NCBI GenBank assembly: GCA_937927435.1
Contig: CALBDW010000166.1
Span: 1-64,000, forward strand
DNA length: 64,000 nucleotides
Origin: an uncultured Bdellovibrionales bacterium
GTDB lineage: Bacteria; Bdellovibrionota; Bdellovibrionia; Bdellovibrionales; JAMPXM01
Direction: 5' to 3'
The position numbers and the translations under genes are program-made. The notes under the pieces were generated by a model. That model ran no database searches. It was not told the DNA's origin and saw nothing but the letters and a program-made list of their open reading frames with translations. This document shows, one piece after another, positions 18,401 through 26,493 of the stretch; the stretch's first letter is position 1; each line of letters begins with the position of its first letter.

Positions 18401-18587
18401 GATCGTGTCGACGATCTTCACGCTTTTTGTGGTTCCGAGTCTTTACAAGATGCTTTCGATCTTCGAGTCGAAGAAGCGAAACCACATCGAACTCGATACA
18501 ACCGGATCGAAAGGGCCTGCGATCGAGGGACACGAAACGGAATTGGACGCGCGGATCTCGAAACTCGGCCGGCCTTCTCAGGCCTGA
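15426..18587 (+). CDS. RND-family efflux permease (HAE1/AcrB type)
   Basis: A 1053-residue inner-membrane pump. It has the usual twelve helices and two large periplasmic loops. The proton-relay acidic pair is in SIVVDDAIMLLENI and the matching lysine in GIAKKNSILLVEF. The N-terminus IAIKRPVFAWIL-like start and the FLGSLSAATNILFSIPTS stretch are family hallmarks. It exports drugs, dyes or metabolites using the proton gradient. It overlaps the tolC-like gene by four bases, but no periplasmic adaptor gene is beside it. A hairpin terminator follows. Confidence 0.95.
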   Translation: MNLIAISIKRPVFAWILMSALIIFGAIAFNRLGVSQMPDIDFPVINVSVTYPGAAPEVVESELIDPIEQRLLAIEGIKEMRSVVRQGSGYVRLDFDIDRDVDVTLQEVQTALSSLRMPLNVDPPVIRKQNPEESPIMFVGVASDRPLREMLNWADNFLLDQFRFLPGIGEVSLGSFSQRNLRIWPDPEKLRRADMTVSDIWDALQSQHLEASAGQFSNTQEEFRVRWMGEAATAEEVGNIRILRRGGRVIEDTVYRIKDVARVEDGLSDIRSIARIKGKNAISLMIRKQRGGNEVELAKRVREKVEELKRIIPEDYELQINVDFTGPTEAVVKTTEEKLVIAGVVTILVCFLFLGSLSAATNILFSIPTSIVGTFLILYFSGFTLNLFTLLALTLAISIVVDDAIMLLENIVRHYHMGKSPAQAAYDGSMEILPAATAATLAVVAVFLPVVFMEGVTGKFFFQFGVTMSAAVLLSLLEAVTITPMRAAAFLSLSPKPSRFETFLDNLFHKLGNFYRELLSFTLKWSKTVVVASFALFLLSLFLVKGLRQEFVPQQDQNFIALNAQLPPGTALEKTYEVALQIEEVVRANPNVASFFTNVGGGLGASSVNQISVPITLIPREQRKVTHVEVMGQLRKELSKIKGVRFSMRDNSARGLTSGRPNPIAFNIRGPDLEVLQAKAEEIMDRLDKEGLTQDLDTDFKLGLPELIIRPNRQRMAERGVSIQAVANTLNAAVAGIRVNQITDGGRRYDIRVKLPDGNVRTIEDIKKIDVWNNFGVRVPLSELVDFEEHRTFQSITRVNRQRAIAIYGNMAPGKGQGQVLTRAEQIARQVLPEGYDFSLEGASAGLAESFASLTGALILGIVVAYMILATQFNSFVHPVSILAALPFSLTGALLVLWMFNVSLNLFSFIGLIVLMGIAKKNSILLVEFTNQVREAGEKDLNKALLRACPVRLRPILMTSVATVVAAIPLVFGNSIGQETRTPMGLTIVGGTIVSTIFTLFVVPSLYKMLSIFESKKRNHIELDTTGSKGPAIEGHETELDARISKLGRPSQA

Positions 18588-18592
18588 TAAAG

Positions 18593-18618
18593 AGGCCTGC
18601 CTACGGTCAGGCCTTTTT
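18593..18618 (+). terminator. Rho-independent terminator after RND gene
   Basis: AGGCCTG (18593-18599) pairs with CAGGCCT (18608-18614) around an eight-base loop and is followed by five T residues. It ends the tolC-RND operon and overlaps the stop codon of the convergent yjdM gene. Confidence 0.75.
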
Positions 18619-18966
18619 GACGAACTCCGATTTGAGATTCATGGCCCCGATGCCGTCGATTTTACAGGAAATGTTGTGGCCGTCGTCGCCGTCGACGAGG
18701 CGGATGTTCTTCACCTTCGTTCCGCCTTTTACGACAAGTGATGAGCCTTTAACTTTGAGATCCTTGACCACGATGACCGTGTCGCCGTCATTGAGGATGT
18801 TGCCGTGGGCATCGCGGACCACATTCTCTTCAGCGGCCGAAGCTTCCGGGCCGGCTTCAGCTTCAAACTGGCTCCATTCATGCGCGCACTCAGGGCAAAT
18901 CCAGAGGTTTCCGTCCGGATAAACGTATGCGGAATCGCACTTCGGGCAATTGGGGTTCTCTTGCAT
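18607..18966 (-). CDS. yjdM: YjdM/PhnA-family zinc-ribbon protein
   Basis: A 119-residue protein of the PhnA (YjdM) family. The N-terminal zinc ribbon has CPKC (8-11) and CPEC (24-27), followed by an acidic linker and the conserved C-terminal beta domain with [19 protein letters not shown]. The family was once tied to alkylphosphonate use, but its true role is unknown. It is twelve bases downstream of the DUF389 gene and probably cotranscribed with it. Confidence 0.93.
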   Translation of the reverse strand: MQENPNCPKCDSAYVYPDGNLWICPECAHEWSQFEAEAGPEASAAEENVVRDAHGNILNDGDTVIVVKDLKVKGSSLVVKGGTKVKNIRLVDGDDGHNISCKIDGIGAMNLKSEFVKKA

Positions 18967-18978
18967 CGGTTTCCTTTC

Positions 18979-20340
18979 TTACACTTCGCGAGCGTGGTAA
19001 ATTTCCAGGTTTTGAGACCCCAATCTTTGCTCCAAGTACTTTTGGATTCGCACTTGTTCGGCCTTCTTGGGGGCTTTCTTCCAAATAACGTAGATGAAGC
19101 GGGCGTTTTCCGCATTGGCAAGCGGCACTTCGGTGAGGATGACGCGCTTTAGATCCGGTATCACCGTCGTGGCCTCAAGAGTGAGTTTGGACGACAGTTC
19201 CATGACTTCTTTCAGGCGCCTGAGCTCAACTTCTTTTTGCGCGGTTTGAGCGCGAAGTTCGGAGATGAGGGCTGATTCGGTCGTCATCTTTTCGTTAAGG
19301 CGTTTTTCGACGTTTTCTTCGAGCGAAATGTAGCGGATTTCGAGTTCCTTGGGCTCGATGTAATACCGCTTGAGCTTTTCATGAATGAGATCGAGCTGTT
19401 CCTTCGAGAGGGTTTCACCGATCATCTCGACCAGGATCTTCTTTTGGTCCCAGTCGTAAGTTACGTCACGGCCCACGATGAAGGAGTTGGGGAATTGCAT
19501 TTCGCGCTCAATAAAGCTCATCGCGCGGGCTCGGAACGAGGTTTCTTGCTGCAATTTCCAAGCGAGAATCAAGCTCGGGACGATGACGACGATGGCAACC
19601 GCGGCGACCCAGCGCTGAATTGCCTTCTCGCGAGCTTCGTCGAGACTGGAGACCTTCTTGAAGCCCATATAGCGTGTGAAAACGAAGGTCGAAATGAAGA
19701 TGAAGACCGAGTTAATGATGAAGAGGTAGAGGGCTCCAATGAAGTATTTGAGTTCCCCAGTCGCGAGCCCGAAGCCGGCGGTGCAAAGCGGTGGCATGAG
19801 GGAGGTCGCAATCGCAGCGCCGAGAATGGCGCTGTTTCCTTTCTCGATACGGGAGACTGCAATGATGCCGGCAGCTCCGCCGAAAAGCGCAATCAGCACG
19901 TCGTAAAACGTGGGCTGGGTGCGGGCGAGTAGCTCCGACTGGACCTCGGAGATCGGCGTAATCAGGAAGTAAACGGTCGCGGTGAGAACACTGATGGCGA
20001 CGGCGTAGGCCAGGTTTCGAAGGGCGCGTTTAAGCAAGACGAAGTCGTTTATGCCCATGGCGAGGCCTGCACCCACGATCGGGCCCATGAGCGGCGAAAT
20101 TAACATGGCGCCGATAATGACCGCTGGTGAATTGATATTCAGGCCCACGGACGCCGTGAGAATGGCGAAGACCAGGGTCCAGGCGTTCGCGCTCCGGAAG
20201 TCGACATTGGCGCGCACCATTTCGATCGTTCCGGCTTCGTCGGTATCGGCCTTCAAGTTGAAGAGCGTACGGATGCTGTCGAGGGTTTCTAGGAAAAATC
20301 CCAGCGTTTTCGAGTGGCGGTGGTGATTTCGGTTTTCCAT
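18979..20340 (-). CDS. DUF389 (TIGR00341-type) membrane protein
   Basis: A 453-residue membrane protein. Residues about 45-280 hold the DUF389 core with some six membrane helices and the signature AVIIGAMLISPLMGPIVG. A soluble C-terminal region of about 170 residues follows, including a predicted coiled coil (ENVEKRLNEKMTTESALISE). The family is widespread and has no assigned transport substrate. The ATG at 20340 is chosen; a TTG at 20376 has no ribosome site. It precedes yjdM. Confidence 0.85.
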   Translation of the reverse strand: MENRNHHRHSKTLGFFLETLDSIRTLFNLKADTDEAGTIEMVRANVDFRSANAWTLVFAILTASVGLNINSPAVIIGAMLISPLMGPIVGAGLAMGINDFVLLKRALRNLAYAVAISVLTATVYFLITPISEVQSELLARTQPTFYDVLIALFGGAAGIIAVSRIEKGNSAILGAAIATSLMPPLCTAGFGLATGELKYFIGALYLFIINSVFIFISTFVFTRYMGFKKVSSLDEAREKAIQRWVAAVAIVVIVPSLILAWKLQQETSFRARAMSFIEREMQFPNSFIVGRDVTYDWDQKKILVEMIGETLSKEQLDLIHEKLKRYYIEPKELEIRYISLEENVEKRLNEKMTTESALISELRAQTAQKEVELRRLKEVMELSSKLTLEATTVIPDLKRVILTEVPLANAENARFIYVIWKKAPKKAEQVRIQKYLEQRLGSQNLEIYHAREV

Positions 20341-20454
20341 GTTGAAAATATCAACAGTTACGAACCGGTTAGGCAAGAAGACAATCGCTTATGAAGTTTG
20401 CCCCCTCGATCGCGATTAGCATATGATCGGTGAAAACAATTTTGGGAATTGGTG

Positions 20455-20784
20455 ATGTCGAAAAGTTTGGCTTGGATCATTCTCATCATTGCCGGTCTCT
20501 TTGAAGTCTGCTGGGCGATCGGTCTTAAGTACAGCGAAGGGTTCACTAAACTGGTACCCAGTGCGTTCACGTTGGTTACTCTTGGTGTCAGTATGTATCT
20601 CCTCGCGAAAGCGAGCGAGGTTTTGCCGATCGGAACTGCGTACGGAGTTTGGGTCGGCGTCGGCGCTTTCGGGGCCGCGGTTTTGGGAGTCGTCTTGTTC
20701 AAAGAACCGGCTTCATTCGCGCGTCTTTTCTTTTTGGCCATGTTATTGGTTTCCATTATCGGTCTTCGCGTGACTTCGAGCTGA
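20455..20784 (+). CDS. sugE: SMR-family transporter, SugE/Gdx type (guanidinium exporter)
   Basis: A 109-residue four-helix small multidrug resistance protein. The key Glu17 lies in AGLFEVCWAIGLKYSEGF, where the WAIGLKY stretch marks the SugE/Gdx branch rather than EmrE. Gdx proteins export guanidinium in exchange for protons as dual-topology dimers. GGGA seven bases upstream supports the ATG at 20455, and a GTG and a TTG just before it are weaker. I see no guanidine riboswitch in the short leader. Confidence 0.9.
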   Translation: MSKSLAWIILIIAGLFEVCWAIGLKYSEGFTKLVPSAFTLVTLGVSMYLLAKASEVLPIGTAYGVWVGVGAFGAAVLGVVLFKEPASFARLFFLAMLLVSIIGLRVTSS

Positions 20785-20932
20785 GCGCGCTTTTGTCTCG
20801 ATTTGAGCAAGCGCCTAATGAATTGACACTCCTCCTGTACATTCCCGTGCCTGAGTCGGCGAAAACGGCCGTCATTCGTCCGTAATTAAGGTTTTTCTTA
20901 AGGGGCCCGACTTTCTGCCGATCAGCTCGGGC

Positions 20933-21841
20933 ATGAAACAGCTGGCCTATCTTCTGAGCATTGCTATATTCACCTTGGCTTCAGGCTGCGGTCCGGACAT
21001 CAACATGCCGAGCCGGACCATCGCAAGTGAAGGCGGCGCACATGAAATGATAAATGAACCGGACGATAGCTTCGGCGGAGTTCCTGTTGCGGAAACCCCG
21101 GTCGGGGAAACGCCGGTTCCGGTGACGCCGCTTCCTCTTCCGTTTGATGACGGGCCCGAAAAGTATAATCGTCCGTGGCGGAATCCCGATACCGTCATCG
21201 TTATCGACGCTTATCAAGGCAACCCGATCGATTGGGACCGGATGGCGACCGACCGACGCGTGGTCGGTGTCATTCATCGCGCGACGATCGGCCGGCGCGT
21301 CGACACGCAATATGCGGCACGCCGTGAGATTGCGAAAAGACGCGGTTACTTATGGGGCGCCTACCATCTCGGCGATTCGAGCGATCCAATCACCCAGGCG
21401 AACCTGTTTTTGGATGTCGTCGGCGACGACCCGGATACTCTTCTGATTCTCGATCTCGAGGATACGAGCAACCCGTCGATGATGAATGTTTCGAACGCCG
21501 TTAAGTTCATGGAATACGTTTATCGAGTCACCGGAAAGGTTCCCGTCGTTTATGCGAACCACACGACAACGAAAGCGCTGAACTCGGCGTTGGCGGGCCA
21601 CGCGCTGTTCCGGGCGAGCAAGCTCTGGTACGCGCGTTTCCGCTCCGATATTCCCGATTTTCCAAAAGGAATCTGGGACACCTATTTCCTTTGGCAGTTC
21701 TCGAGCGAGATCAATTGCAGTAAGACCGGTTCGTGCCTCTACAACGTTCCTGGAACGCAATACGACATGGACATCAATGTTTTCTACGGCACGAGAGCGG
21801 CGCTCGAAGCGCAATGGAATAATAATCCTGTGTTCCGCTAA
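20933..21841 (+). CDS. GH25-family muramidase lipoprotein
   Basis: A 302-residue predicted lipoprotein (lipobox ASGC, Cys19). A Pro/Thr-rich spacer (about 48-72, VAETPVGETPVPVT) leads to a glycoside hydrolase family 25 lysozyme domain. Expected catalytic acids are Asp92 in VIVIDAYQG and Asp174/Glu176 in LILDLEDTS. GH25 enzymes cut the muramic acid-glucosamine bond of peptidoglycan. Lipid anchoring places it on the periplasmic side of an envelope membrane, suggesting wall remodelling or attack on other cells. It is convergent with the symporter gene. Confidence 0.9.
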   Translation: MKQLAYLLSIAIFTLASGCGPDINMPSRTIASEGGAHEMINEPDDSFGGVPVAETPVGETPVPVTPLPLPFDDGPEKYNRPWRNPDTVIVIDAYQGNPIDWDRMATDRRVVGVIHRATIGRRVDTQYAARREIAKRRGYLWGAYHLGDSSDPITQANLFLDVVGDDPDTLLILDLEDTSNPSMMNVSNAVKFMEYVYRVTGKVPVVYANHTTTKALNSALAGHALFRASKLWYARFRSDIPDFPKGIWDTYFLWQFSSEINCSKTGSCLYNVPGTQYDMDINVFYGTRAALEAQWNNNPVFR

Positions 21842-21853
21842 GACGCGGAGATT

Positions 21854-23764
21854 TCAGCGCCGTAGGGCCTTGAACTCGTCTTTGTGAAAACCAAGGCGGA
21901 TCCATATCGGAATGATTGCGATTCCGACAAGGATATTGAGGGGAGCCCAAGCTCCATCGGGAAGCGGGAACCAAGGCGGAACGGGGCTTCGCGCCAGCCA
22001 AGATCCAAAACCGACCAGAAGACAGAAGAGGCTAAAGCTGCTAATGAACGTGGCGCCGAGAGCGCGGACGAGTTTTTTAATGTCGCTTGAGCGCCGAGTT
22101 CCGGCTATGGGGCCCCAGAAACCGGCGGGTTGGACGCGTTCGTAGAATCTTTCAAGAACGTCCCAGCTCTCTGGGCCATGAATGTAAGCGGCGACGAGAG
22201 AACCAATCAGAGAAAATGAACCGGCTAAGAGAAGTCTGAGAGGTTGGTTGTCGACGAAACTCAAAAGCAGGGGGGCGGAGACTGCGGACACGACGATAGC
22301 CGTTATTTCCGACCAGGCATTGATTCGCCACCAGATCCAACGAAGGAGGAGGACGGGTCCGATGCCTGCTCCGAGCAAAAGGCTGATCTGCCACGCTTCT
22401 TGAATGGACCGGAAGCGAGTCATGACGACGCTGGCGAGCGCGAGGATCATGACGTTGGAAGCGCGCGCGATCCAAACTAACGAGCGCTCGTTCGGTTCTC
22501 GTTTCAGCCACACCTGGCAGATGAAACGTTTGTAAATGTCGTTTGTCCAATACGAGGCGCCCCAGTTGAGATGTGTATCGAGTGTCGACGCGAGAGCCGC
22601 GAGCATGGCCGCGATCATGATGCCTTTGGCACCTGGAGGAAGAAGTTGCGCAATGCCTTGCACGTACGTGCTCTCGCGCGCCGAAGCCTGCAATTCCTGA
22701 GGAAGAGTCGGATCGAACGGGTAGATCACGAGAAGGCCGAGGCCCAGGGGAATCCAAAGTAAGCTCCGGAAAAGAACCTGCGTCACTGTGAAGACGAGGC
22801 CGGCGATTTTTGAGTCCGTGTCGGTGCGGCAGGACATAGCGCGCTGAGCGAGATAACCAGAACCGTCTGAGCCGATCTGTAGGATCCACTGCAAAGCGAA
22901 GACCGCGATCACCGCGAAACTGGCATCCTTGGCGTGCCAAGGCGTGAACGATAGAATCTCTTCGGTTTTCAAGTTTGTTGCGGGATTTGAGCTGAAGGCT
23001 TCCGTGATAGCGGCGTGGATTCGTTCCAGCCCGCCCGCGTGGGAAACGACCGTCAAACTGAAGATGAAAGTCGCTAACATCATGAGCGAAAATTGACCGA
23101 CATCTGTCCACACCACACTGCGAAGGCCGCCCAGCATTGAGTATGTCGTCGTTACGGCGACAATGACGACCATGGAAATCAGGTTGGACGCCGTTTTTGC
23201 CCAGACATGTGGATGACTCGGTGGAAGATTGGTGATCGGGACATGGATCCAGTGGGCAAGATCGACAATCGGTTGAAAGACCGAAGCCGGCAGCCAAACG
23301 TCCCAAAGCAGAAATGGTTCGGCGATTTTGGCGGCGGCAAAGAGAACCCAGGCAAGACCGATACAATTAAAAATAGTACCGAAGTAAAACGCTTTGACGA
23401 GGCGAAGAGCGGCGGCTGGTCGATTTCCGTAGCGGAGTTCGGTGAACTCCGCGTCGGTTATGACGCGCGAGCGTCTCCACTGGGGTGCAAGCAGAAAACC
23501 GAGTAAAAGAAACGCGAGAGCATAAATCCAGAGTTGCCAAAGCGAAAAGATGCCGGCCGTCGCGATCAGTCCGACAACGAGTAAAGGCGTATCGGCGGCA
23601 AACTGCGTTGCCGCCATGCTAAGACCCGACATCCAACCAGGGAGAGTTCGCCCCGCGAGGAAGTACTCCTCTAGATTTTTTGAAGCTTGCGTGCGCGACC
23701 TCAAGCCGGCGTAGAGACAGTAAACAATGAAGGCCACGTTGATCAGGATGTCGATCCACGTCAT
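21854..23764 (-). CDS. sodium:solute symporter (SSS family)
   Basis: A 636-residue membrane protein with around thirteen to fourteen helices and the LeuT-like core of SSS transporters. Recognisable parts are SKNLEEYFLAGRTLPGW near the N-terminus and YSMLGGLRSVVWTDVGQF, the usual SSS signature region. It would import an organic solute with sodium. The substrate cannot be told. The ATG at 23764 is chosen; a TTG at 23794 has no ribosome site. It is divergent from the cytochrome peroxidase gene across a 224-base region. Confidence 0.9.
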   Translation of the reverse strand: MTWIDILINVAFIVYCLYAGLRSRTQASKNLEEYFLAGRTLPGWMSGLSMAATQFAADTPLLVVGLIATAGIFSLWQLWIYALAFLLLGFLLAPQWRRSRVITDAEFTELRYGNRPAAALRLVKAFYFGTIFNCIGLAWVLFAAAKIAEPFLLWDVWLPASVFQPIVDLAHWIHVPITNLPPSHPHVWAKTASNLISMVVIVAVTTTYSMLGGLRSVVWTDVGQFSLMMLATFIFSLTVVSHAGGLERIHAAITEAFSSNPATNLKTEEILSFTPWHAKDASFAVIAVFALQWILQIGSDGSGYLAQRAMSCRTDTDSKIAGLVFTVTQVLFRSLLWIPLGLGLLVIYPFDPTLPQELQASARESTYVQGIAQLLPPGAKGIMIAAMLAALASTLDTHLNWGASYWTNDIYKRFICQVWLKREPNERSLVWIARASNVMILALASVVMTRFRSIQEAWQISLLLGAGIGPVLLLRWIWWRINAWSEITAIVVSAVSAPLLLSFVDNQPLRLLLAGSFSLIGSLVAAYIHGPESWDVLERFYERVQPAGFWGPIAGTRRSSDIKKLVRALGATFISSFSLFCLLVGFGSWLARSPVPPWFPLPDGAWAPLNILVGIAIIPIWIRLGFHKDEFKALRR

Positions 23765-23988
23765 GAAGCCGAAGTATATTCCCCCGGCGGGCAAAATCTA
23801 CGAAAGGCGGGAGTCGACTCTGTTCGACTCAAATTCTTGTGGCAGGTGTTCGCATTGCGAGTCGGTGAGTGCAACACCAAAGCCTAGAAGGGAAGAAAGC
23901 GACTGAGGCCTTTTGTCATTGAAGAAACGCGTTTGTAGGCGTTAAATAGTTGTGAAAGACGAAAAGTTATATCGATGGAGTCACGTAG

Positions 23989-25020
23989 ATGAGAAAGTTG
24001 GTTTCGTGCATCTCGTTCGTCATCTGTTTGTTCTCTCTTCTGCCGAAGGGCTTCGCTTTAGAGGCGTTGCCTGACACTCCGCCGATTCCCAAAGACAATC
24101 CGATGACAAAAGAGAAGATCGAGCTCGGAAAAATGCTGTACTTCGATCCTCGTTTGTCCAAGACGGGGACGGTCTCGTGCAACTCCTGCCACAACGTCAT
24201 GGGGGCAGGCGATGACAACCGTGCGGTTTCCGTAGGCATCGATGGCAAGGTCGGAACCCGTTCGTCTCCGACGGTGTGGAACTCGGCTTTTCTTTCCGTT
24301 CAGTTCTGGGACGGAAGAGCGAAGTCGCTTGAGGAGCAGGCGAAAGGGCCGATCGAGAACCCGGTCGAAATGGGTGCGACTCACCAACTGGTTGTCGACC
24401 GGATTTCGAAAATTAAAGAATATCAAGATCGCTTTAAGAAAGTCTTCGGCGGCAGAAAGCCGGTCACGATCGATAACGTCGCGAAGGCAATCGCCGCTTA
24501 TGAAAGAACTCTGATCACGCCGAATTCGCCGTTCGACCGATACATGAAAGGCGACAAGAAGGCGATGACTGAAGAGCAGATCAAAGGGATGCAGAAGTTC
24601 CAAGAAATCGGGTGTGTTTCCTGCCATAGCGGTCCGAACTTCGCTGGCCCGATGCTTCCGGAAGGACAAGGGTTTTTCATGAAGTTCCCCACGTTCCCGG
24701 GAACGGAATATGAGAAGAAATATAAACTGACGGAAGATACGGGCCGACACTCCGTCACCGGCGCGGAAGCGGATAAACACATGTGGCGCGTGCCGACTCT
24801 CCGGAATGTGGCTTTGACCGCTCCGTATTTCCATAACGGAAGCGTAAAAACACTGGATGAAGCGGTCCGCGTGATGGCGAAAACCCAGCTCAACCGTGAT
24901 TTGACCAATACAGAAGTTAAGCAATTGGTCGCTTTCTTGAAAGCCCTCACCGGCGAGTTCCCCGAACAAACTATGCCGCGTCTTCCGGCGACTGAAGGGT
25001 ATTCTCTCGTTGCGGATTAA
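23989..25020 (+). CDS. dihaem cytochrome c peroxidase (MauG/CcpA family)
   Basis: A 343-residue periplasmic enzyme. A signal peptide ends near GFALEA. Two haem c sites are present: CNSCH (64-68) and CVSCH (209-213). The stretches LYFDPRLSKTGTVSC, NSAF with FWDGRA, and WRVPTLRNVALTAPYFHNG are standard for bacterial peroxidases that reduce hydrogen peroxide with electrons from cytochrome c. A GAG site eight bases before the ATG fits. A terminator hairpin follows and touches the next gene's start. Confidence 0.95.
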   Translation: MRKLVSCISFVICLFSLLPKGFALEALPDTPPIPKDNPMTKEKIELGKMLYFDPRLSKTGTVSCNSCHNVMGAGDDNRAVSVGIDGKVGTRSSPTVWNSAFLSVQFWDGRAKSLEEQAKGPIENPVEMGATHQLVVDRISKIKEYQDRFKKVFGGRKPVTIDNVAKAIAAYERTLITPNSPFDRYMKGDKKAMTEEQIKGMQKFQEIGCVSCHSGPNFAGPMLPEGQGFFMKFPTFPGTEYEKKYKLTEDTGRHSVTGAEADKHMWRVPTLRNVALTAPYFHNGSVKTLDEAVRVMAKTQLNRDLTNTEVKQLVAFLKALTGEFPEQTMPRLPATEGYSLVAD

Positions 25021-25047
25021 GCAAAAAACGGTTTCCATTTAATTAAA

Positions 25048-25087
25048 GCGGGCGCTTAAAGAAACTTGAGGGGCGCCCGCGATTTTT
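25048..25087 (+). terminator. terminator hairpin abutting the nuclease start codon
   Basis: GCGGGCGC (25048-25055) pairs with GCGCCCGC (25073-25080) around a 17-base loop, then GATTTTT runs straight into the ATG at 25088. It terminates the peroxidase message. The only purine-rich stretch ahead of the nuclease gene, GAGGGG at 25068-25073, lies in the loop and stem edge. Confidence 0.7.
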
Positions 25088-25933
25088 ATGGATATCGTAC
25101 GCGTAATCCTCTTCGGCTTTTTTCTTCCTTTATTGGTTCTCGTCGGCTGTACGTCGCCGTCAGTTCGGCCTACTAGGCCCGAAACTTCCCGTGAAGTTAA
25201 AGTTCGCCAACTTGTTATTGAACCGGAAAAGGATAAGCCGGCGCTCGAGGTTGCCGATCCTTTCGAAGAGGTTCTCGATCATAAATACTTCAAGATCGTT
25301 TACGATACGCGGACCCGGCTTGCGAAATACGTCACTTACGAGCTGAAGGCGGAGCAGCTACGCACGGCAAAGAAGGCGAAGCGGCGGGATAAATTCAGGC
25401 CCGATCCTTTGCTTGTTCAGAGGAATCTCCCTTATGTCGAACCTTCTGAATATACGAGATCGGGATATGACAAGGGACACTTGGCGCCGGCCGCTGACTT
25501 TGCCTGGAGCCAGGAAGCGCAGGATTTGACATTCGTGATGTCTAATCTGGTTCCGCAAAAGCCGAGACTCAATCAGGACGCGTGGCGCCGTTTGGAGGCA
25601 AAAGTGAGGCGCTGGGCTTGCGGTGAGGAGCACATTACGGTTGTAACGGGCCCGGTTCTTGGTCATGACACAAAGAAACTGCCCAAACTGAAAAGCGGGC
25701 TGCCGGTTCCCCAGCAGTTTTTCAAAATTGTCATCGACGAAACGCCGCCGCGGAAAATTGTGGCGTTTGTTTACAATCAAACCGATAAGGGCGATGTCAT
25801 TGCCGAGCGTAAGGTGGAGGTCGGGGCTCTGAGCAAAATAAATGGCGTTCACGTCCCGAACGGTTTGTTGAACCGACCTGGATTGCGCGCTCCGGCTAGC
25901 CTTGAGGAATGGAAAGAAAAGGATTGCCGCTGA
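25088..25933 (+). CDS. DNA/RNA non-specific endonuclease lipoprotein (NUC family)
   Basis: A 281-residue lipoprotein (lipobox LVGC, Cys21) with a beta-beta-alpha-metal endonuclease domain. The catalytic motif reads DKGH (128-131, His131 general base) instead of the usual DRGH, followed by LAPAADF. The metal region is FVMSNLVPQKPRLNQDAW. NUC enzymes cut DNA and RNA with magnesium. The anchored position suggests degradation of external nucleic acids for food or defence. No ordinary ribosome site precedes the ATG because a terminator stem occupies that place. Confidence 0.9.
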   Translation: MDIVRVILFGFFLPLLVLVGCTSPSVRPTRPETSREVKVRQLVIEPEKDKPALEVADPFEEVLDHKYFKIVYDTRTRLAKYVTYELKAEQLRTAKKAKRRDKFRPDPLLVQRNLPYVEPSEYTRSGYDKGHLAPAADFAWSQEAQDLTFVMSNLVPQKPRLNQDAWRRLEAKVRRWACGEEHITVVTGPVLGHDTKKLPKLKSGLPVPQQFFKIVIDETPPRKIVAFVYNQTDKGDVIAERKVEVGALSKINGVHVPNGLLNRPGLRAPASLEEWKEKDCR

Positions 25934-25965
25934 CAGACGCGCCGTGAGAACGTAGGATCAGATTT

Positions 25966-26493
25966 ATGAAAAAATGTTTATTGGTTTTATTTATGTCGCT
26001 TTTTTCGATTTTTTCTTCGTCAATAGCCGTCGCTGATGAACTCAAGGTCGGAAATGCGGCGCCACTTTTTAAGGCGCAATTGCACGACGGAAGCGAATTC
26101 GATCTCGCATCACGGAAGGGGGAATGGACGGTTCTTTATTTCTATCCGAAGGCCGATACGCCCGGATGCACGAAGCAGGCCTGTGCTTTCCGCGACAATA
26201 TAGAAAAAATCCGCTCGCAGGGCGCCGACGTCTTCGGCATCAGCTCCGATACTGTTAAAGCGCAAGCGGCCTTTCACAAGAAGTACAACTTGAACTTCAA
26301 ATTGATCGCCGATGAAAAGGGGCAGGTCGCGAAACTCTACGGATCGAAGATGCCTTTGATAAGCCTTTCGAAGAGATGGACGTTCATTATCGATCCAGAG
26401 CTCAAAATCCGTTCGATCGATAAGAACGTCGATCCCGTCATGGACGCGGAAAATGTCGCGAAGAAGATCGCGGAATTGAAAGCGGAGAATTAA
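25966..26493 (+). CDS. exported peroxiredoxin (BCP/PrxQ type)
   Basis: A 175-residue thiol peroxidase with an N-terminal signal peptide (cleavage near AVADEL). The peroxidatic Cys68 is in DTPGCTKQAC and the likely resolving Cys73 follows five residues later, the PrxQ pattern. Export is unusual because most BCP proteins are cytoplasmic. It lies 32 bases after the nuclease gene and overlaps the convergent permease gene by four bases at its end. Confidence 0.9.
   Translation: MKKCLLVLFMSLFSIFSSSIAVADELKVGNAAPLFKAQLHDGSEFDLASRKGEWTVLYFYPKADTPGCTKQACAFRDNIEKIRSQGADVFGISSDTVKAQAAFHKKYNLNFKLIADEKGQVAKLYGSKMPLISLSKRWTFIIDPELKIRSIDKNVDPVMDAENVAKKIAELKAEN

Noticed and set aside
20341..20454. Guanidine riboswitch ahead of sugE
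   Set aside because: The short leader shows no paired ACGR-loop hairpins or ykkC-like conserved blocks.
22152..23366. 404-codon open frame within the sodium symporter gene on the same strand
   Set aside because: A frame-shifted reading of the symporter gene; Arg/Ser-rich and without family character.
23811..23830. GAGTCGACTC palindrome with repeated CGACTC upstream of the symporter
   Set aside because: Short, GC-rich and single; no promoter aligned with it, so it may be chance.
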